NCBI RefSeq assembly: GCF_013761175.1
Contig: NZ_JACDUR010000001.1
Span: forward strand, 1,488,001-1,552,000
Source of the DNA: Nonomuraea soli
Lineage (GTDB): Bacteria; Actinomycetota; Actinomycetes; Streptosporangiales; Streptosporangiaceae
Reading direction: 5' to 3'
DNA length: 64,000 nucleotides
In this document: one piece after another, positions 17,191 to 26,072 of the stretch
How positions within the stretch are numbered: position 1 is the first letter of the stretch
How the letters are laid out: the number at the start of each line of letters is the position of its first letter
Made by a program: the position numbers and the translations under genes
The notes under the pieces: model-generated
The model's input: the letters and a program-made list of their open reading frames with translations, nothing else
Told to the model about the DNA's origin: nothing
The model's database searches: none

Positions 17191-18159
17191 TCAGCCGAGT
17201 GTCTGGATCACGCCGGAGCTTCGCAGGCTCTCGTAGGAGGCCCCGCCGGGGTAGAGGTCCGGATCCGGTGAGCCTGTCAGGTAGCCGGTCGCCCAGCCGG
17301 TGGCCAGTCGTTGCAATGCCGCGACATTCTGCGCCTGGGGAGTTCCGCAGGTGAGCTTGCCGATGCCGTCGGCGCTGGCGCCTTCGGCGTCGGTGTGCGC
17401 TCCGCTGACCAGCCGCACCCCGAGGAACGGCTTGTGGATCTGCGCGATCAGCTCCGCCGTACCGCTGGCGTTGCTGTTGCACGTGTACGGCGGCGAGGAG
17501 ATGGCCTGGATCGGGAGCGGCGTGTTGTCGAGGTGGTTGAGTGCGGCGCCCAGATTGTTGCCGACGGGTGATTTGACCGGGTCGAGAAGGATGAGTCCCG
17601 CCAGGCGAGGCCAGGCGGCGGGATAGTCCGAACGTAGCTCCTGGGCCACGTAGCTGACGGCTTCACCGCCGGCGGAGTGCCCGGCGAAGACGTACGTGGC
17701 CGGCAGATTCAGCCCGGAGCGCCCCGCTTTGGCCTTGGCGTCGGCGAAGCTGCGGCCGAGCTTGTCGCCGGGATCGGCGGCCTTGCCGAACAGGTCGGCG
17801 ACGTTGTGGAGAAAGTCGGTGTTGTTGCCCGTGTTGTTCACCGTGCAGCCGAACAGGTCGGCCGAGGGCAGGGTGGGTGCGAAGACCAGCCAGCCGGCCG
17901 CGGCGTAGGCGCGGGCCAGGTCGTCCAGGTGGTCGTTGGACCGGCTGAAGCCGTGCTGGAGCCAGAGCAGTCCCTGGGGGTTGCCGCTGGGGAAGAACCA
18001 GTCGCTGCTCTGCCGGTAGTTCAGGAAGGCGCAGCGGATCTCCACCGTGTTCTCGATCTTGGTGGCGGCGGCGCGGGCGTGAGCCGGGGGTGCCGTCGCC
18101 AGAGCGGCGGCGGTGAGCAGGACGGCCAACGGGGCGGAGATGGAGCGGGGGATGCGCAT
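17191..18159 (-). CDS. Secreted alpha/beta hydrolase
   Basis: A 322-residue exported hydrolase. The N-terminus is a clear Sec signal (charged MRIPR, hydrophobic core, APPAHARA cleavage region near 25-30). The mature part has the oxyanion-region LQHGFSRS and the nucleophile elbow GHSAGG. Several Cys residues (CAFLNY, GCTVNN, YTCNSN, LTCGT) could form disulfides outside the cell. It resembles extracellular lipase/esterase-like proteins of actinomycetes, but the substrate is not evident. GGAGAC precedes the ATG. Bases 17012-17190 hold nothing recognisable. Confidence 0.85.
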   Translation of the reverse strand: MRIPRSISAPLAVLLTAAALATAPPAHARAAATKIENTVEIRCAFLNYRQSSDWFFPSGNPQGLLWLQHGFSRSNDHLDDLARAYAAAGWLVFAPTLPSADLFGCTVNNTGNNTDFLHNVADLFGKAADPGDKLGRSFADAKAKAGRSGLNLPATYVFAGHSAGGEAVSYVAQELRSDYPAAWPRLAGLILLDPVKSPVGNNLGAALNHLDNTPLPIQAISSPPYTCNSNASGTAELIAQIHKPFLGVRLVSGAHTDAEGASADGIGKLTCGTPQAQNVAALQRLATGWATGYLTGSPDPDLYPGGASYESLRSSGVIQTLG

Positions 18160-18296
18160 TGGGCGTCTCCATGCCTAGGCGTTTCGCTGAAGGAAACGAT
18201 GTTGCCTATCGTGTAACGCCAATGTGAAGCGATCTGCCGCGCCCGTCAATCCGTGATCTCCGTCATAGAGCCCAACCCGAGCTGGTCGGGCAGCCG

Positions 18297-18347
18297 ATCT
18301 GTAATGTCCAATACATATTGGCTTTGAAACGAGTTATCTGTAATGTC
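18297..18347. promoter_or_regulatory. Direct repeat and palindrome upstream of the amino-acid importer operon
   Basis: ATCTGTAATGTC occurs twice without mismatch, at 18297-18308 and 18336-18347. Between them is the palindrome CCAATACATATTGG (18308-18321, 6-bp arms, 2-bp centre). TTGGCT (18319-18324) and TAATGT (18341-18346), spaced 16, could be a promoter overlapped by the second repeat. This AT-rich 50-bp patch stands out from its GC-rich surroundings and ends 31 bp before the binding-protein start. A regulator such as the RpiR protein encoded at 23259 might bind here; this is inference. Confidence 0.45.
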
Positions 18348-18378
18348 TGCGTCACTCCTTCTCCTGACGAGGTGTGAC

Positions 18379-19329
18379 ATGCGCAGACCTTCCCTCCTGC
18401 TCGCCTGCCTGGCCGTCCTCGGCTCCGCCGTGGCCTGCGGCGGCGCGGCCGAGCCCGCGCCCGCCCAGCCCAGCGCGGCGGCTCCGGCTCCCGTCCAGAC
18501 CGTCGCCGGTGTCGCCATCGCCGCTGACCCCGCCCTGGCCGCCCTGCTCCCCGAGCGCATCCGCAGCGCCGGCAAGGTCCGGGTGGCCACGGACGCGCCC
18601 TATCCGCCCTTCGAGATGTTCGTCACCGAAGGCGGCAAGGAGCTCACCGGCATCGACTACGACCTCGGCCAGGCGCTCGGCGCCAAACTCGGCGTGCCGT
18701 TCGAGTTCGGGCTGCAGAAGTTCGACGGCATCATCCCCGCCATCCAGGCCGGGCAGTACGACGCGGTCATGTCGGCCATCACCGACAACAAGGAGCGCCA
18801 GGCGGTGCTCACCTTCGTCGACTACTCCGTCTCCGGCACCGGCATCCTGGTCAAGAAGGGCAACCCGGACGGCGTCTCCACCTACACCGACCTGTGCGGC
18901 AAGAGCGTCGCCGTCCAGGCGGCCACCAACCAGTCCAAGCTGGTCGACAAGTGGCAGCAGGAGTGCAAGGCGGCGGGCGAGCCGGAGATCTCCAAGAAGG
19001 AGTACCCGAAGGACACCGACGCCCAGCTCGCCATCAAGGCCGGGACGGTCGTGGCGTCGCTGCAGACCAAGCCCGCCGCCATCCACACCGCACGGACCGC
19101 CGAGGGCGGCGCCGCCTTCGAGGCGGTGGACGACCCCTCCGCCCTCGGCGGCTACCACGCCTCCCCGAACGGCATCGGCGTCGCCAACAAGGACCGGCAG
19201 CTGGCCGAGGCCATCCAGAAGGCGCTCCAGGCCCTGATGGACGACGGCACGTACGGCAAGATCCTGGCCACCTACGACGCCGAGTCGATCGGGCTGAAGA
19301 CCGCCACCATCAACGCCGCCGTGGACTGA
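18379..19329 (+). CDS. Polar-amino-acid-type ABC binding lipoprotein
   Basis: A 316-residue family 3 solute-binding protein (SBP_bac_3). A signal with AVAC at residues 17-20 gives a probable lipid-anchored Cys20, then an Ala/Pro linker. The mature domain opens with [19 protein letters not shown] and has [15 protein letters not shown], typical of binding proteins for amino acids, opines and small peptides. ATG 18379 is preceded by GAGGTG and fits the signal start better than 18343. It is the first gene of the cyanophycinase-containing operon. The ligand may be arginine, aspartate or their dipeptide. Confidence 0.92.
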   Translation: MRRPSLLLACLAVLGSAVACGGAAEPAPAQPSAAAPAPVQTVAGVAIAADPALAALLPERIRSAGKVRVATDAPYPPFEMFVTEGGKELTGIDYDLGQALGAKLGVPFEFGLQKFDGIIPAIQAGQYDAVMSAITDNKERQAVLTFVDYSVSGTGILVKKGNPDGVSTYTDLCGKSVAVQAATNQSKLVDKWQQECKAAGEPEISKKEYPKDTDAQLAIKAGTVVASLQTKPAAIHTARTAEGGAAFEAVDDPSALGGYHASPNGIGVANKDRQLAEAIQKALQALMDDGTYGKILATYDAESIGLKTATINAAVD

Positions 19330-19331
19330 CC

Positions 19332-20190
19332 GTGACGCTGACGGACACCTCCGCGAGGCCGACCACCGTCGTCCCGGTGCGCCACTACGGCCGCTGGGTC
19401 TCGGCCGCCGTCGTCGTGCTGCTGCTGGCGGCCGTGGTCACCTCACTGGTGCGCAACCCGAACGTCGGCTGGCCCGTCATCGGCCGGTACCTGTTCGACC
19501 CGGTCATCCTCGAAGGCCTGGTCACCACGATCTGGCTGACCGCAGCCGCCATGGCCATCGGCCTGGCCGGCGGCGTGGTGGTGGCGGTGATGCGCCTGTC
19601 GGCCAACCCGGTGCTGTCGATGACGGCGGCCGCGTTCGTCTGGCTCTTCCGCGGCACCCCCGCTGCTCGTGCAGATCCTCTTCTGGGGCTTCTTCGGCAT
19701 CTTCTACCCGGAGATCGACCTGGGCGTGTGGTCGGCGCCGGCCAACGAGGTGATCACCCCGATGGTCGCCGCGCTGCTGGCCCTCGGGCTGAACGAGACC
19801 GCCTACGCCGCCGAGATCATCCGCGGCGGCATCCAGTCCGTCGACCGCGGCCAGAACGAGGCCGCCCACTCCCTGGGCATGACCCCGGCACTGACCATGC
19901 GCCGGATCATCCTGCCTCAGGCCATGCGGGTGATCGTGCCACCGATGGGCAACGAGACCATCAACATGCTCAAGACCACCGCCCTGGTCTCCGTCATCGC
20001 CGCCGCCGAGCTGATGACGCAGGTCCAGCGCATCTACAGCCAGAACTACCAGACCATCCCCCTGCTCATCGTGGCCAGCCTCTGGTACCTGGTCCTCACC
20101 TCCCTGCTGTCGATCCCGCAGGCCTACCTGGAGCGCAGGTACGGCAGGGGCACCGGCGTGACCAGGCGCCTGTTCGGAGGTGTGCGATGA
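19332..20190 (+). pseudogene. Amino-acid ABC permease gene with a +1 frameshift
   Basis: A HisM/GlnP-type permease is encoded in two frames. The first part, from GTG 19332, gives the N-terminal membrane region to VWLFRGTP. The second resumes at [10 protein letters not shown] and runs to TGA 20190 with the EAA loop ([14 protein letters not shown]) and [11 protein letters not shown]. Family members read RGTPLLVQ across the join; here one extra C in the run at 19657-19661 shifts the frame. Otherwise the gene is full length, about 285 codons. Either a sequencing error or a recent inactivation. Its end overlaps the ATPase start (ATGA). Confidence 0.85.
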
Positions 20191-20945
20191 CCATGGTCGC
20201 GGCCGAGGGGGTGCGCAAGCGCTTCGGGTCGTTGGAGGTGCTCAAGGGCATCGACCTGGAAGTACGGCATGGCCAGGTGCTGTGCCTGCTCGGCCCGAGC
20301 GGCTCGGGCAAGAGCACCTTCCTGCGCTGCGTCAACCACCTGGAGAAGATCGACGCCGGGCGGCTGAGCGTCGGGGGCGAGCTCGTCGGCTACGTCCGGC
20401 GCGGCGACCGGCTGCACGAGCTGCGCGAGAAGGACATCGCCCGCCGGCGCCGCGACATCGGCATGGTCTTTCAGCGCTTCAACCTCTTCCCCCACATGAC
20501 CGCCCTGCAGAACATCGTCGAAGCGCCGATCCGGGTGCGCGGCGAGGCGCGGGCCTGCGCCGTACGGCACGCCCGCGAGCTGCTGGAGCGCGTCGGCCTC
20601 GCCGGCCGCGAGGACAGCTACCCGGCGCAGCTGTCGGGCGGGCAGCAGCAGCGGGTGGCGATCGCCCGCGCGCTGGCCATGCGTCCCAAGCTCATGCTGT
20701 TCGACGAGCCCACCTCGGCGCTGGACCCCGAACTGGTCGGCGAGGTCCTCGACGTCATGCGCGACCTGGCCGCCGAGGGCATGACCATGATCGTCGTCAC
20801 CCATGAGATCGGATTCGCCCGCGAGGTCGCCGACGTCGCGGTGTTCATGGACGACGGCGTCGTCGTGGAGTCGGGCGATCCGCGCACGGTGCTCACCGAC
20901 CCCTGCCACGAACGCACCCGCGCGTTCCTCTCGAAAGTGCTATGA
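20187..20945 (+). CDS. Polar-amino-acid ABC transporter ATPase
   Basis: A 252-residue GlnQ/HisP-type ATPase: Walker [11 protein letters not shown]-loop [12 protein letters not shown], signature [15 protein letters not shown], Walker [13 protein letters not shown], and the H-loop VVTHE. All are intact, in contrast to the frameshifted permease. It drives uptake for the binding protein at 18379. A slightly longer insert after the Q-loop region ([15 protein letters not shown]) is common in this subfamily. Overlaps with the genes on both sides point to one operon. Confidence 0.95.
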   Translation: MTMVAAEGVRKRFGSLEVLKGIDLEVRHGQVLCLLGPSGSGKSTFLRCVNHLEKIDAGRLSVGGELVGYVRRGDRLHELREKDIARRRRDIGMVFQRFNLFPHMTALQNIVEAPIRVRGEARACAVRHARELLERVGLAGREDSYPAQLSGGQQQRVAIARALAMRPKLMLFDEPTSALDPELVGEVLDVMRDLAAEGMTMIVVTHEIGFAREVADVAVFMDDGVVVESGDPRTVLTDPCHERTRAFLSKVL

Positions 20946-22057
20946 ACGACATCCTCTCCGCCTTCGTCCGCGACCTGCGCACCCTGGTCTCCATCGACTC
21001 CGGCTCCTACGACGCGGCCGGTGTCAACAAGGTGGCCGACGTGATGGCCGACCGGCTGGGCGACCTCGGCTTCACGATCGAGCGGACCACGCTCAGCCCG
21101 GACCTCGGCGACCTGGTCGTCGGCCGCCGGCCCGGCAGCGGGCCGCGCGTGCTGCTACTGGCCCACATGGACACGGTTTTCGGGCCCGGCACGGCCGCCG
21201 TCCGGCCGTTCCTGATCCAGGACGGGCGCGCCTACGGTCCCGGCGTGTGCGACGACAAGGCCGGGCTGGTCGCCGGGTTGCTGGCGGCCGCCCTGGCACC
21301 CGAGGCCGAGCTCACCTTCTGCTGCTCGCCCGACGAGGAGATCGGCGCCCCCGGCAGCCGCGAGGCGATCGAGAAACTCGCCCGCGAAGCGGACTACGTG
21401 CTCAGCCTGGAGTGCGCCCGGGAGAACGGCGACCTGGTGATCGCCCGTAAGGGGATCACCGACGTCACCCTCACCGTGCGGGGCAGGGCCGCCCACGCCG
21501 GGATCGAGCCCGAGCGCGGCGCCGACGCGGCCCTGGCCGCCGCCCACCTGGTCGTCGGCCTCGACCAGCTCGACGGCCTGGCGCCCGGCGTGACCGTCAA
21601 CGCGGGCGTCATCCGGGCCGGGACGCGCCCGAACGTCGTCGCCGCCGAGGCGGTCATCGAGGTGGAGGTCCGGGCTCATGCCGTACGCGACCTCGACGCG
21701 GCGCTCGCCGCGATCGACCGGCTGGCCGCGCGCTCACCCGTGCCGGACACAAGCGTTCTGGTCGAGCGCGCCGCCGCGTGCCCGCCCATGGAGGCGACGC
21801 CCGCCTCCCTGGCCATGCTCGCCCTGGCCGCAGACATCGCCGCCGAACTCGGCTTCCCCCTGGCCGGAGCGGCCACGGGCGGGATCGGCGACGCCAACCT
21901 GGCGTCCGGCACCGGCACTCCCACGCTCGACGGCCTCGGCCCGGTCGGCGGCGGCGACCACTCCGACGACGAATGGCTCGACCTGTCCAGCGTCGAGCCC
22001 CGCATCACCCTCCTCGCCTCCCTGATCAGGCGCCTACCCCCCACGGAGAACCCATGA
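20942..22057 (+). CDS. M20-family zinc peptidase (carboxypeptidase G2-like)
   Basis: A 371-residue cytosolic M20 metallopeptidase. Di-zinc motifs are intact: LLAHMDTVF (His/Asp), [10 protein letters not shown] (bridging Asp), [10 protein letters not shown] (catalytic Glu and ligand), SLECARENG, and a C-terminal [11 protein letters not shown]is. The dimerisation domain lies about 175-285 ([19 protein letters not shown]). It resembles glutamate carboxypeptidase/ArgE-type enzymes that cleave C-terminal acidic or N-acyl amino acids. Next to a cyanophycinase it may split beta-Asp-Arg dipeptides after import; known isoaspartyl dipeptidases belong to other families, so this is a hypothesis. Confidence 0.9.
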   Translation: MNDILSAFVRDLRTLVSIDSGSYDAAGVNKVADVMADRLGDLGFTIERTTLSPDLGDLVVGRRPGSGPRVLLLAHMDTVFGPGTAAVRPFLIQDGRAYGPGVCDDKAGLVAGLLAAALAPEAELTFCCSPDEEIGAPGSREAIEKLAREADYVLSLECARENGDLVIARKGITDVTLTVRGRAAHAGIEPERGADAALAAAHLVVGLDQLDGLAPGVTVNAGVIRAGTRPNVVAAEAVIEVEVRAHAVRDLDAALAAIDRLAARSPVPDTSVLVERAAACPPMEATPASLAMLALAADIAAELGFPLAGAATGGIGDANLASGTGTPTLDGLGPVGGGDHSDDEWLDLSSVEPRITLLASLIRRLPPTENP

Positions 22058-23196
22058 GATCCCTCGTCACGATCGTCGCAACGCTGGCGTGCTTACTGAC
22101 CGGCCTGCCCGCCTCGGCAAGCACGCCCGGCGCCCTCATCCTCATCGGCGGCGCGCTGTCCGACGACAACAGCGCCGTCTACGGCGAGATCGTCGCCCGC
22201 TCCGGCGGCGCGCACGCCCGCATCGGCGTGATCACGACAGCGTCCTCCGACCCGTACGGCACCGCGGAGGACTACATCGCGCTGCTCAAGCAGTACGGCG
22301 CCGGCCAGGCCGTCCACGTGCCGGTGACGAGCGACGCCCCGCAGAAGGCCGAGGATCCGCAGCTCGCGCACATGGTCACCGGCCTGACCGGGGTCTTCTT
22401 CGGCGGCGGCGACCAGTGGCGCTACGTGCGCACGCTCATCCGCCCCGACGGCTCCGACACCGCCGTCCTGGCCGCGATCAGGTCCGCGTACGCCGACGGC
22501 GCGCCCGTGGCGGGCACGAGCGCCGGCCTGCACTTCCTCAACGGGCCCGACATGGTCACCGGCGGCGACTCCTACGAGGCGCTGCGCGACGGCGCCAAGG
22601 TGGGCTACTTCGACGATCCGGCCGTGCTCGGCTACCACCCGGCCGGCGGGCTCGGGCTGTTCACCGCCGGGCTGCTCGACAGCCACTTCTCGGCCCGCGG
22701 CCGCCAGGGCCGAGCCGTACGGCTCGCCGCCGACACCGACCACGACCGCGTCTTCGGCGTGGACGAGGACACCGCCCTGGTCGTCACCGGCTCGACGATG
22801 CGCGTCGTGGGCCGCCAGGGCGTCAGCGTGCTCGACCTGCGCCGCGCCACCGGCTCCGGGCGCGAGGTGTCGGGAGTGCGCTGGTCCTACCTGACCTCCG
22901 GCGACCGCTACCACGCCGGCACCTGGACGACTCGCCCGGCGCCCGGCAAGCTGCCACTGGTCCCGAGAGCCGGGAACGCCGAGCCGGTGGCCGGCGTGTT
23001 CGGCGAGGACACGCTGCGCACGCTCGCCCTCGACCTGGCCGCGGCCCGGCGGCAGCTCAAGGCGCGAGGACGCACCGAGCAGAGCAGCCCCGCCTTCGTC
23101 GTGGAACTGACCAAGGCTCCAGGATTCGCCGCCTTCGGCTCCGATGGCCGGGTGGCCTCCTTCGCGGGGCTGCGGCTCGACATTCACGCCGGCTGA
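22054..23196 (+). CDS. Secreted cyanophycinase (peptidase S51)
   Basis: A 380-residue S51 serine peptidase with an N-terminal Sec signal ([17 protein letters not shown], cleavage near ASA/22). It contains ALILIGGALSDDN, VFFGGGDQWRY and the nucleophile motif PVAGTSAGLH with Ser156, as in cyanophycinases. These enzymes cut cyanophycin, the storage polymer of aspartate and arginine, into beta-Asp-Arg dipeptides. The signal peptide means it acts outside the cell on polymer from other bacteria. The ATG overlaps the M20 stop (ATGA), linking secretion, uptake and peptidase in one operon. Other S51 members act on different peptides. Confidence 0.85.
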   Translation: MRSLVTIVATLACLLTGLPASASTPGALILIGGALSDDNSAVYGEIVARSGGAHARIGVITTASSDPYGTAEDYIALLKQYGAGQAVHVPVTSDAPQKAEDPQLAHMVTGLTGVFFGGGDQWRYVRTLIRPDGSDTAVLAAIRSAYADGAPVAGTSAGLHFLNGPDMVTGGDSYEALRDGAKVGYFDDPAVLGYHPAGGLGLFTAGLLDSHFSARGRQGRAVRLAADTDHDRVFGVDEDTALVVTGSTMRVVGRQGVSVLDLRRATGSGREVSGVRWSYLTSGDRYHAGTWTTRPAPGKLPLVPRAGNAEPVAGVFGEDTLRTLALDLAAARRQLKARGRTEQSSPAFVVELTKAPGFAAFGSDGRVASFAGLRLDIHAG

Positions 23197-23206
23197 CCAC
23201 ATGATC

Positions 23207-23238
23207 GACGGGCCGCCTCCACACGGCGGCGGCCCGTC
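23207..23238 (+). terminator. Strong hairpin after the cyanophycinase gene
   Basis: GACGGGCCGCC (23207-23217) and GGCGGCCCGTC (23228-23238) pair perfectly over 11 bp around a 10-base loop. There is no U-tract, as is usual for actinobacterial terminators. It lies 10 bases after the cyanophycinase stop and 20 before the RpiR start, so it may end the transporter operon or attenuate read-through into the regulator. Confidence 0.5.
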
Positions 23239-23258
23239 CGGAAGGAGTTCGACCAGGG

Positions 23259-24119
23259 ATGCCACGGCTCAGCGACATCATCAAGGAGCGCCTGGGGGAG
23301 TGCAGCCCCGCCGAGCGCAAGGTCGCCCGAGCGTTGCTGGCCGCCTATCCGGCCGCAGGCCTGGAGACCACGGCCAAGCTGGCCGACCGCGCCGGGGTCA
23401 GCGCGCCGACCGTCCTGCGCTTCGCCTCCCGGCTCGGGTTCGGCAGCTTCGCCGACTTCCAGGAGAGGCTGCGCGCCGAACTCGGCGGCCGGGAGGCCTC
23501 ACCGGCCTCCCTCTACGACGCCGGAGGCTACGGCTCACGTCCCTCCTCGGCGGCCGAGCTGCTCCACCTGGCCGGACAGAGTCTCGGCAGCGCGGTGGCC
23601 GACACCTTCACCGACCTGCCGCCCGACGACCTGCAGGCTGGCGTCGACCTGCTGGCCGATCCCGGACGCCGCATCCTGGTGGCCGGTGGCCGCTTCACCG
23701 GGCTGCTCGGCCGCTACCTCGCCCTCCACCTGGCGCAACTGCGCGGCAACGTCCACCCGCTGTCGGAGATGGCCGTGGAGCGCGCCGCCACCCTGGCCAC
23801 CGCCGGCCGCAAGGACGTGCTGGTCGCCCTCGACTACCGCAGATACGAGCCGCCGACGCTGGAGCTGGCCCGATACCTGCGCGACCAGGGGGCCAGGATC
23901 GTGCTGCTCACCGACCCGTGGTTGTCGCCCATCGCCCCGATCGCGGACGTGGTGCTGCCCAGCAGGGTCGGCTCGCCCTCGCCGTACGACAGCCTGGTGC
24001 CCGCGCTGGCGGTCATCGAGACGCTCATCGCCGGAACGCTGACGGCGCTCGGCCCGGCCGGGCACGACCACCTGCGTCGCAACGAGGAGGTCGCGCGCGC
24101 GGCCGGCCTGTACGGGTGA
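23259..24119 (+). CDS. MurR/RpiR-family transcriptional regulator
   Basis: A 286-residue regulator with an N-terminal HTH_6 domain (residues 1-77; LADRAGVSAPTVLRFASRLG is the recognition region) and a C-terminal SIS-like domain (about 110-260). SIS domains normally bind phosphosugars; in clusters of this kind they may sense an amino-acid-derived ligand. GGAAGGAG precedes ATG 23259. Its position after the importer, peptidase and cyanophycinase genes makes it the probable local regulator, with the repeats at 18297-18347 as possible targets. Confidence 0.92.
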   Translation: MPRLSDIIKERLGECSPAERKVARALLAAYPAAGLETTAKLADRAGVSAPTVLRFASRLGFGSFADFQERLRAELGGREASPASLYDAGGYGSRPSSAAELLHLAGQSLGSAVADTFTDLPPDDLQAGVDLLADPGRRILVAGGRFTGLLGRYLALHLAQLRGNVHPLSEMAVERAATLATAGRKDVLVALDYRRYEPPTLELARYLRDQGARIVLLTDPWLSPIAPIADVVLPSRVGSPSPYDSLVPALAVIETLIAGTLTALGPAGHDHLRRNEEVARAAGLYG

Positions 24120-24167
24120 GGCGCACGCCCGGTGCGACGCGGCCCCCGTCGCTCATCCCCGGTGAGG

Positions 24168-24959
24168 TCAGACCTGGAACTGCGTCGCCGTACCTCGCGG
24201 GAGCCACTGGAACAGGCCCCTGATCTGTTCCGGTGCCCGCGCCAGGTCGCGCTCGACGCCGTCGCGGCCCTGCCGGAAGTGCGCCCAGCCCTCGTAGTGG
24301 ACCGGCAGCACCGTGCGCGGGGTGAAGGTCTGGCACAGCCGTACGGCCTGGCGCCCGGTCATGCTGTACCGCAGCGGCCCGGTCAGGGGGAAGCCGACGC
24401 CGCCCAGGTGGAGCAGCACCGTGCTGGGCCGGATCGCGGCGGCGGCCCGGCGCAGCGCCCGATGGTCGACGGTGTCTCCGGTGATCCACAGCGGCCCGTG
24501 GGCCTGGCCCGGCCAGCTCAGGGCGAAGCCGATCACCTCGCCGGTGATCGGGCGGCTCAGCGGCGGCCCGTGCCGGCAGGGCGTGGCCAGGATGTCGATG
24601 GGCGGGCGGCCGGGCGCTTCCAGGCGGGTCGACTCGCCGGCGCGCAGACCGCGAGCCTTCATCGGGAGCGACCGCGCTCCCGGCCGGGTGGTCACGACGG
24701 TTCCCGCGCCCGGCAGCAGGGCCCGGCCGCCGCTGTCGAGATTGTCGCCGTGGTGGACGTGGGTGAGCAGGATGGCGTCGATGGGTGGCAGATCGGCGGC
24801 GCTCACGGCTGGTCCGGTGAGTTTGCGTGAGGAGGTGCCCCAGCCGAAGGAGTAGGTCTGCCCGGGAGCGTCGAAGGTGGGATCGGTGAGCAGGTGCCAG
24901 CCGCCGAACTCGATGAGTACGGTCGGCCCGCCGATATGGGTGAAGTGGACGTTCGTCAT
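24168..24959 (-). CDS. Metallo-beta-lactamase-fold hydrolase (UlaG-like)
   Basis: A 263-residue MBL-fold protein of the lactonase-like UlaG/YtnP type. It shows THIGGPTVLIEF near the start, LLTHVHHGDN (the HxHxxD metal motif), PCRHGP, ITGDTVDH and the late LPVHYEGW. All main metal ligands are present. ATG 24959 is preceded by AAGGAAG; the longer open frame to 25052 is not supported. It sits 28 bases downstream of an alpha/beta hydrolase on the same strand, probably co-transcribed. The substrate is unknown. Confidence 0.88.
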   Translation of the reverse strand: MTNVHFTHIGGPTVLIEFGGWHLLTDPTFDAPGQTYSFGWGTSSRKLTGPAVSAADLPPIDAILLTHVHHGDNLDSGGRALLPGAGTVVTTRPGARSLPMKARGLRAGESTRLEAPGRPPIDILATPCRHGPPLSRPITGEVIGFALSWPGQAHGPLWITGDTVDHRALRRAAAAIRPSTVLLHLGGVGFPLTGPLRYSMTGRQAVRLCQTFTPRTVLPVHYEGWAHFRQGRDGVERDLARAPEQIRGLFQWLPRGTATQFQV

Positions 24960-24987
24960 GTGACGCTTCCTTGTGGTGTGGTGCGGG

Positions 24988-25857
24988 TCAGAACCCGCAG
25001 GCCGATGATGGCGGGAGGAGGGTGCCGCCTGGAAGGAGATCCGCCGCCTCATGTTCGCCGTGGCCGGCGTGCCTGAGCGCCCAGTCCAGGGCGTGGTCGG
25101 CGACCTCGTCCCAGCCCTGCTGGGCGGGGATCAGATGGGAGCGGCCCGGAAACTCGACCACGTCGGTGATCGTGTCCGGCGCCCTGTAGTGCCTGGCGTT
25201 GGAGCGCTGGATCTGCGGCGGCATGAGGTTGTCGTGCTCACCGGAGATGAACAGCAGCGGCTTGCGGGCGTTGTTGTGGTAGTCGACGTAGGTGTCGTCC
25301 TTTCCGGGGTGGATGTTGGCCAGGGCGCTGCCCCAGAAGATGTGGCCGGAGGCCGGGACGTGGTAGCGCTCGTAGGCGGCCCGCGCCTCGCTCTCGGGGA
25401 AGGTGCTGGTGAAGGCGTAGCGCCAGTGCTCGTAGTCCAGGCCGACCGCCTGGTGCCGGTTGGCGGGGTTCCCGAGCATCGGGAAGGTGGCCTTGACCTG
25501 CGAGAGCGGGATGACCTTCACCCCTTCGGCCGGGGCTGAGCTGACCGCCACGCCGGCCGCGCCGTACCCGTGGTCGAGCAGGATCTGGGTGAACACCCCG
25601 CCGGCGGAGTAGCCCATGAGGATCGGCGGCCGCTCCAGGCCGCCGACGAGCTTCTCCAGGGAGTCGATGATCTGCGGTACGGTGACCCGCTCGATGGGCG
25701 TGGGGTCGGCGTTGAGCGCTTCGACCTCGACCTCGAAGCCGGGGTAGGCGGGGGCGAGCACCCGGAACCCCTTGGCCTCGTAGTGGGCGACCCAGTTCTC
25801 CCAGCTGCGCGGGGTGACCCAGAAGCCGTGGATCAGAACGATCGTGTCGGGTTTCAC
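24988..25857 (-). CDS. Alpha/beta hydrolase
   Basis: A 289-residue alpha/beta hydrolase with oxyanion region LIHGFWVTPRSWENW, nucleophile elbow GYSAGG, acid-region SGEHDNLMP, and catalytic His in FPGRSHLIP. A TesB-like or haloperoxidase-like esterase role is possible. I take GTG 25857, with CAGGAGAA just upstream, as the start; an ATG at 26046 would reach across the divergent promoter region and is unlikely. The gene is divergent from the STAND regulator at 26073 and upstream of the MBL gene, suggesting a small regulated unit. Confidence 0.87.
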   Translation of the reverse strand: MKPDTIVLIHGFWVTPRSWENWVAHYEAKGFRVLAPAYPGFEVEVEALNADPTPIERVTVPQIIDSLEKLVGGLERPPILMGYSAGGVFTQILLDHGYGAAGVAVSSAPAEGVKVIPLSQVKATFPMLGNPANRHQAVGLDYEHWRYAFTSTFPESEARAAYERYHVPASGHIFWGSALANIHPGKDDTYVDYHNNARKPLLFISGEHDNLMPPQIQRSNARHYRAPDTITDVVEFPGRSHLIPAQQGWDEVADHALDWALRHAGHGEHEAADLLPGGTLLPPSSACGF

Positions 25858-26072
25858 CGGGTTCTCCTGGCGGGTTGAGGTGTGGGCGGCGAGGCTCCGT
25901 CGCCGGCGGTCACGTACGGCATGTCGGATTCCCTTGCTTGACGTGGGCTTCGTGGTCTTCATCCAAGTCGCGCATGTGTGGCGCGACCATGCAGAACCGC
26001 ACGCAGAAGTAGCCCCGATCCACGATCCGGACACGTCGCTCCGCAACCGGTTCGAGCCAGTAGATTCGACGC

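Noticed and set aside
19657..19661. Programmed ribosomal frameshift in the permease
   Set aside because: No slippery heptamer or pseudoknot was seen and the family does not use frameshifting; error or mutation is simpler.
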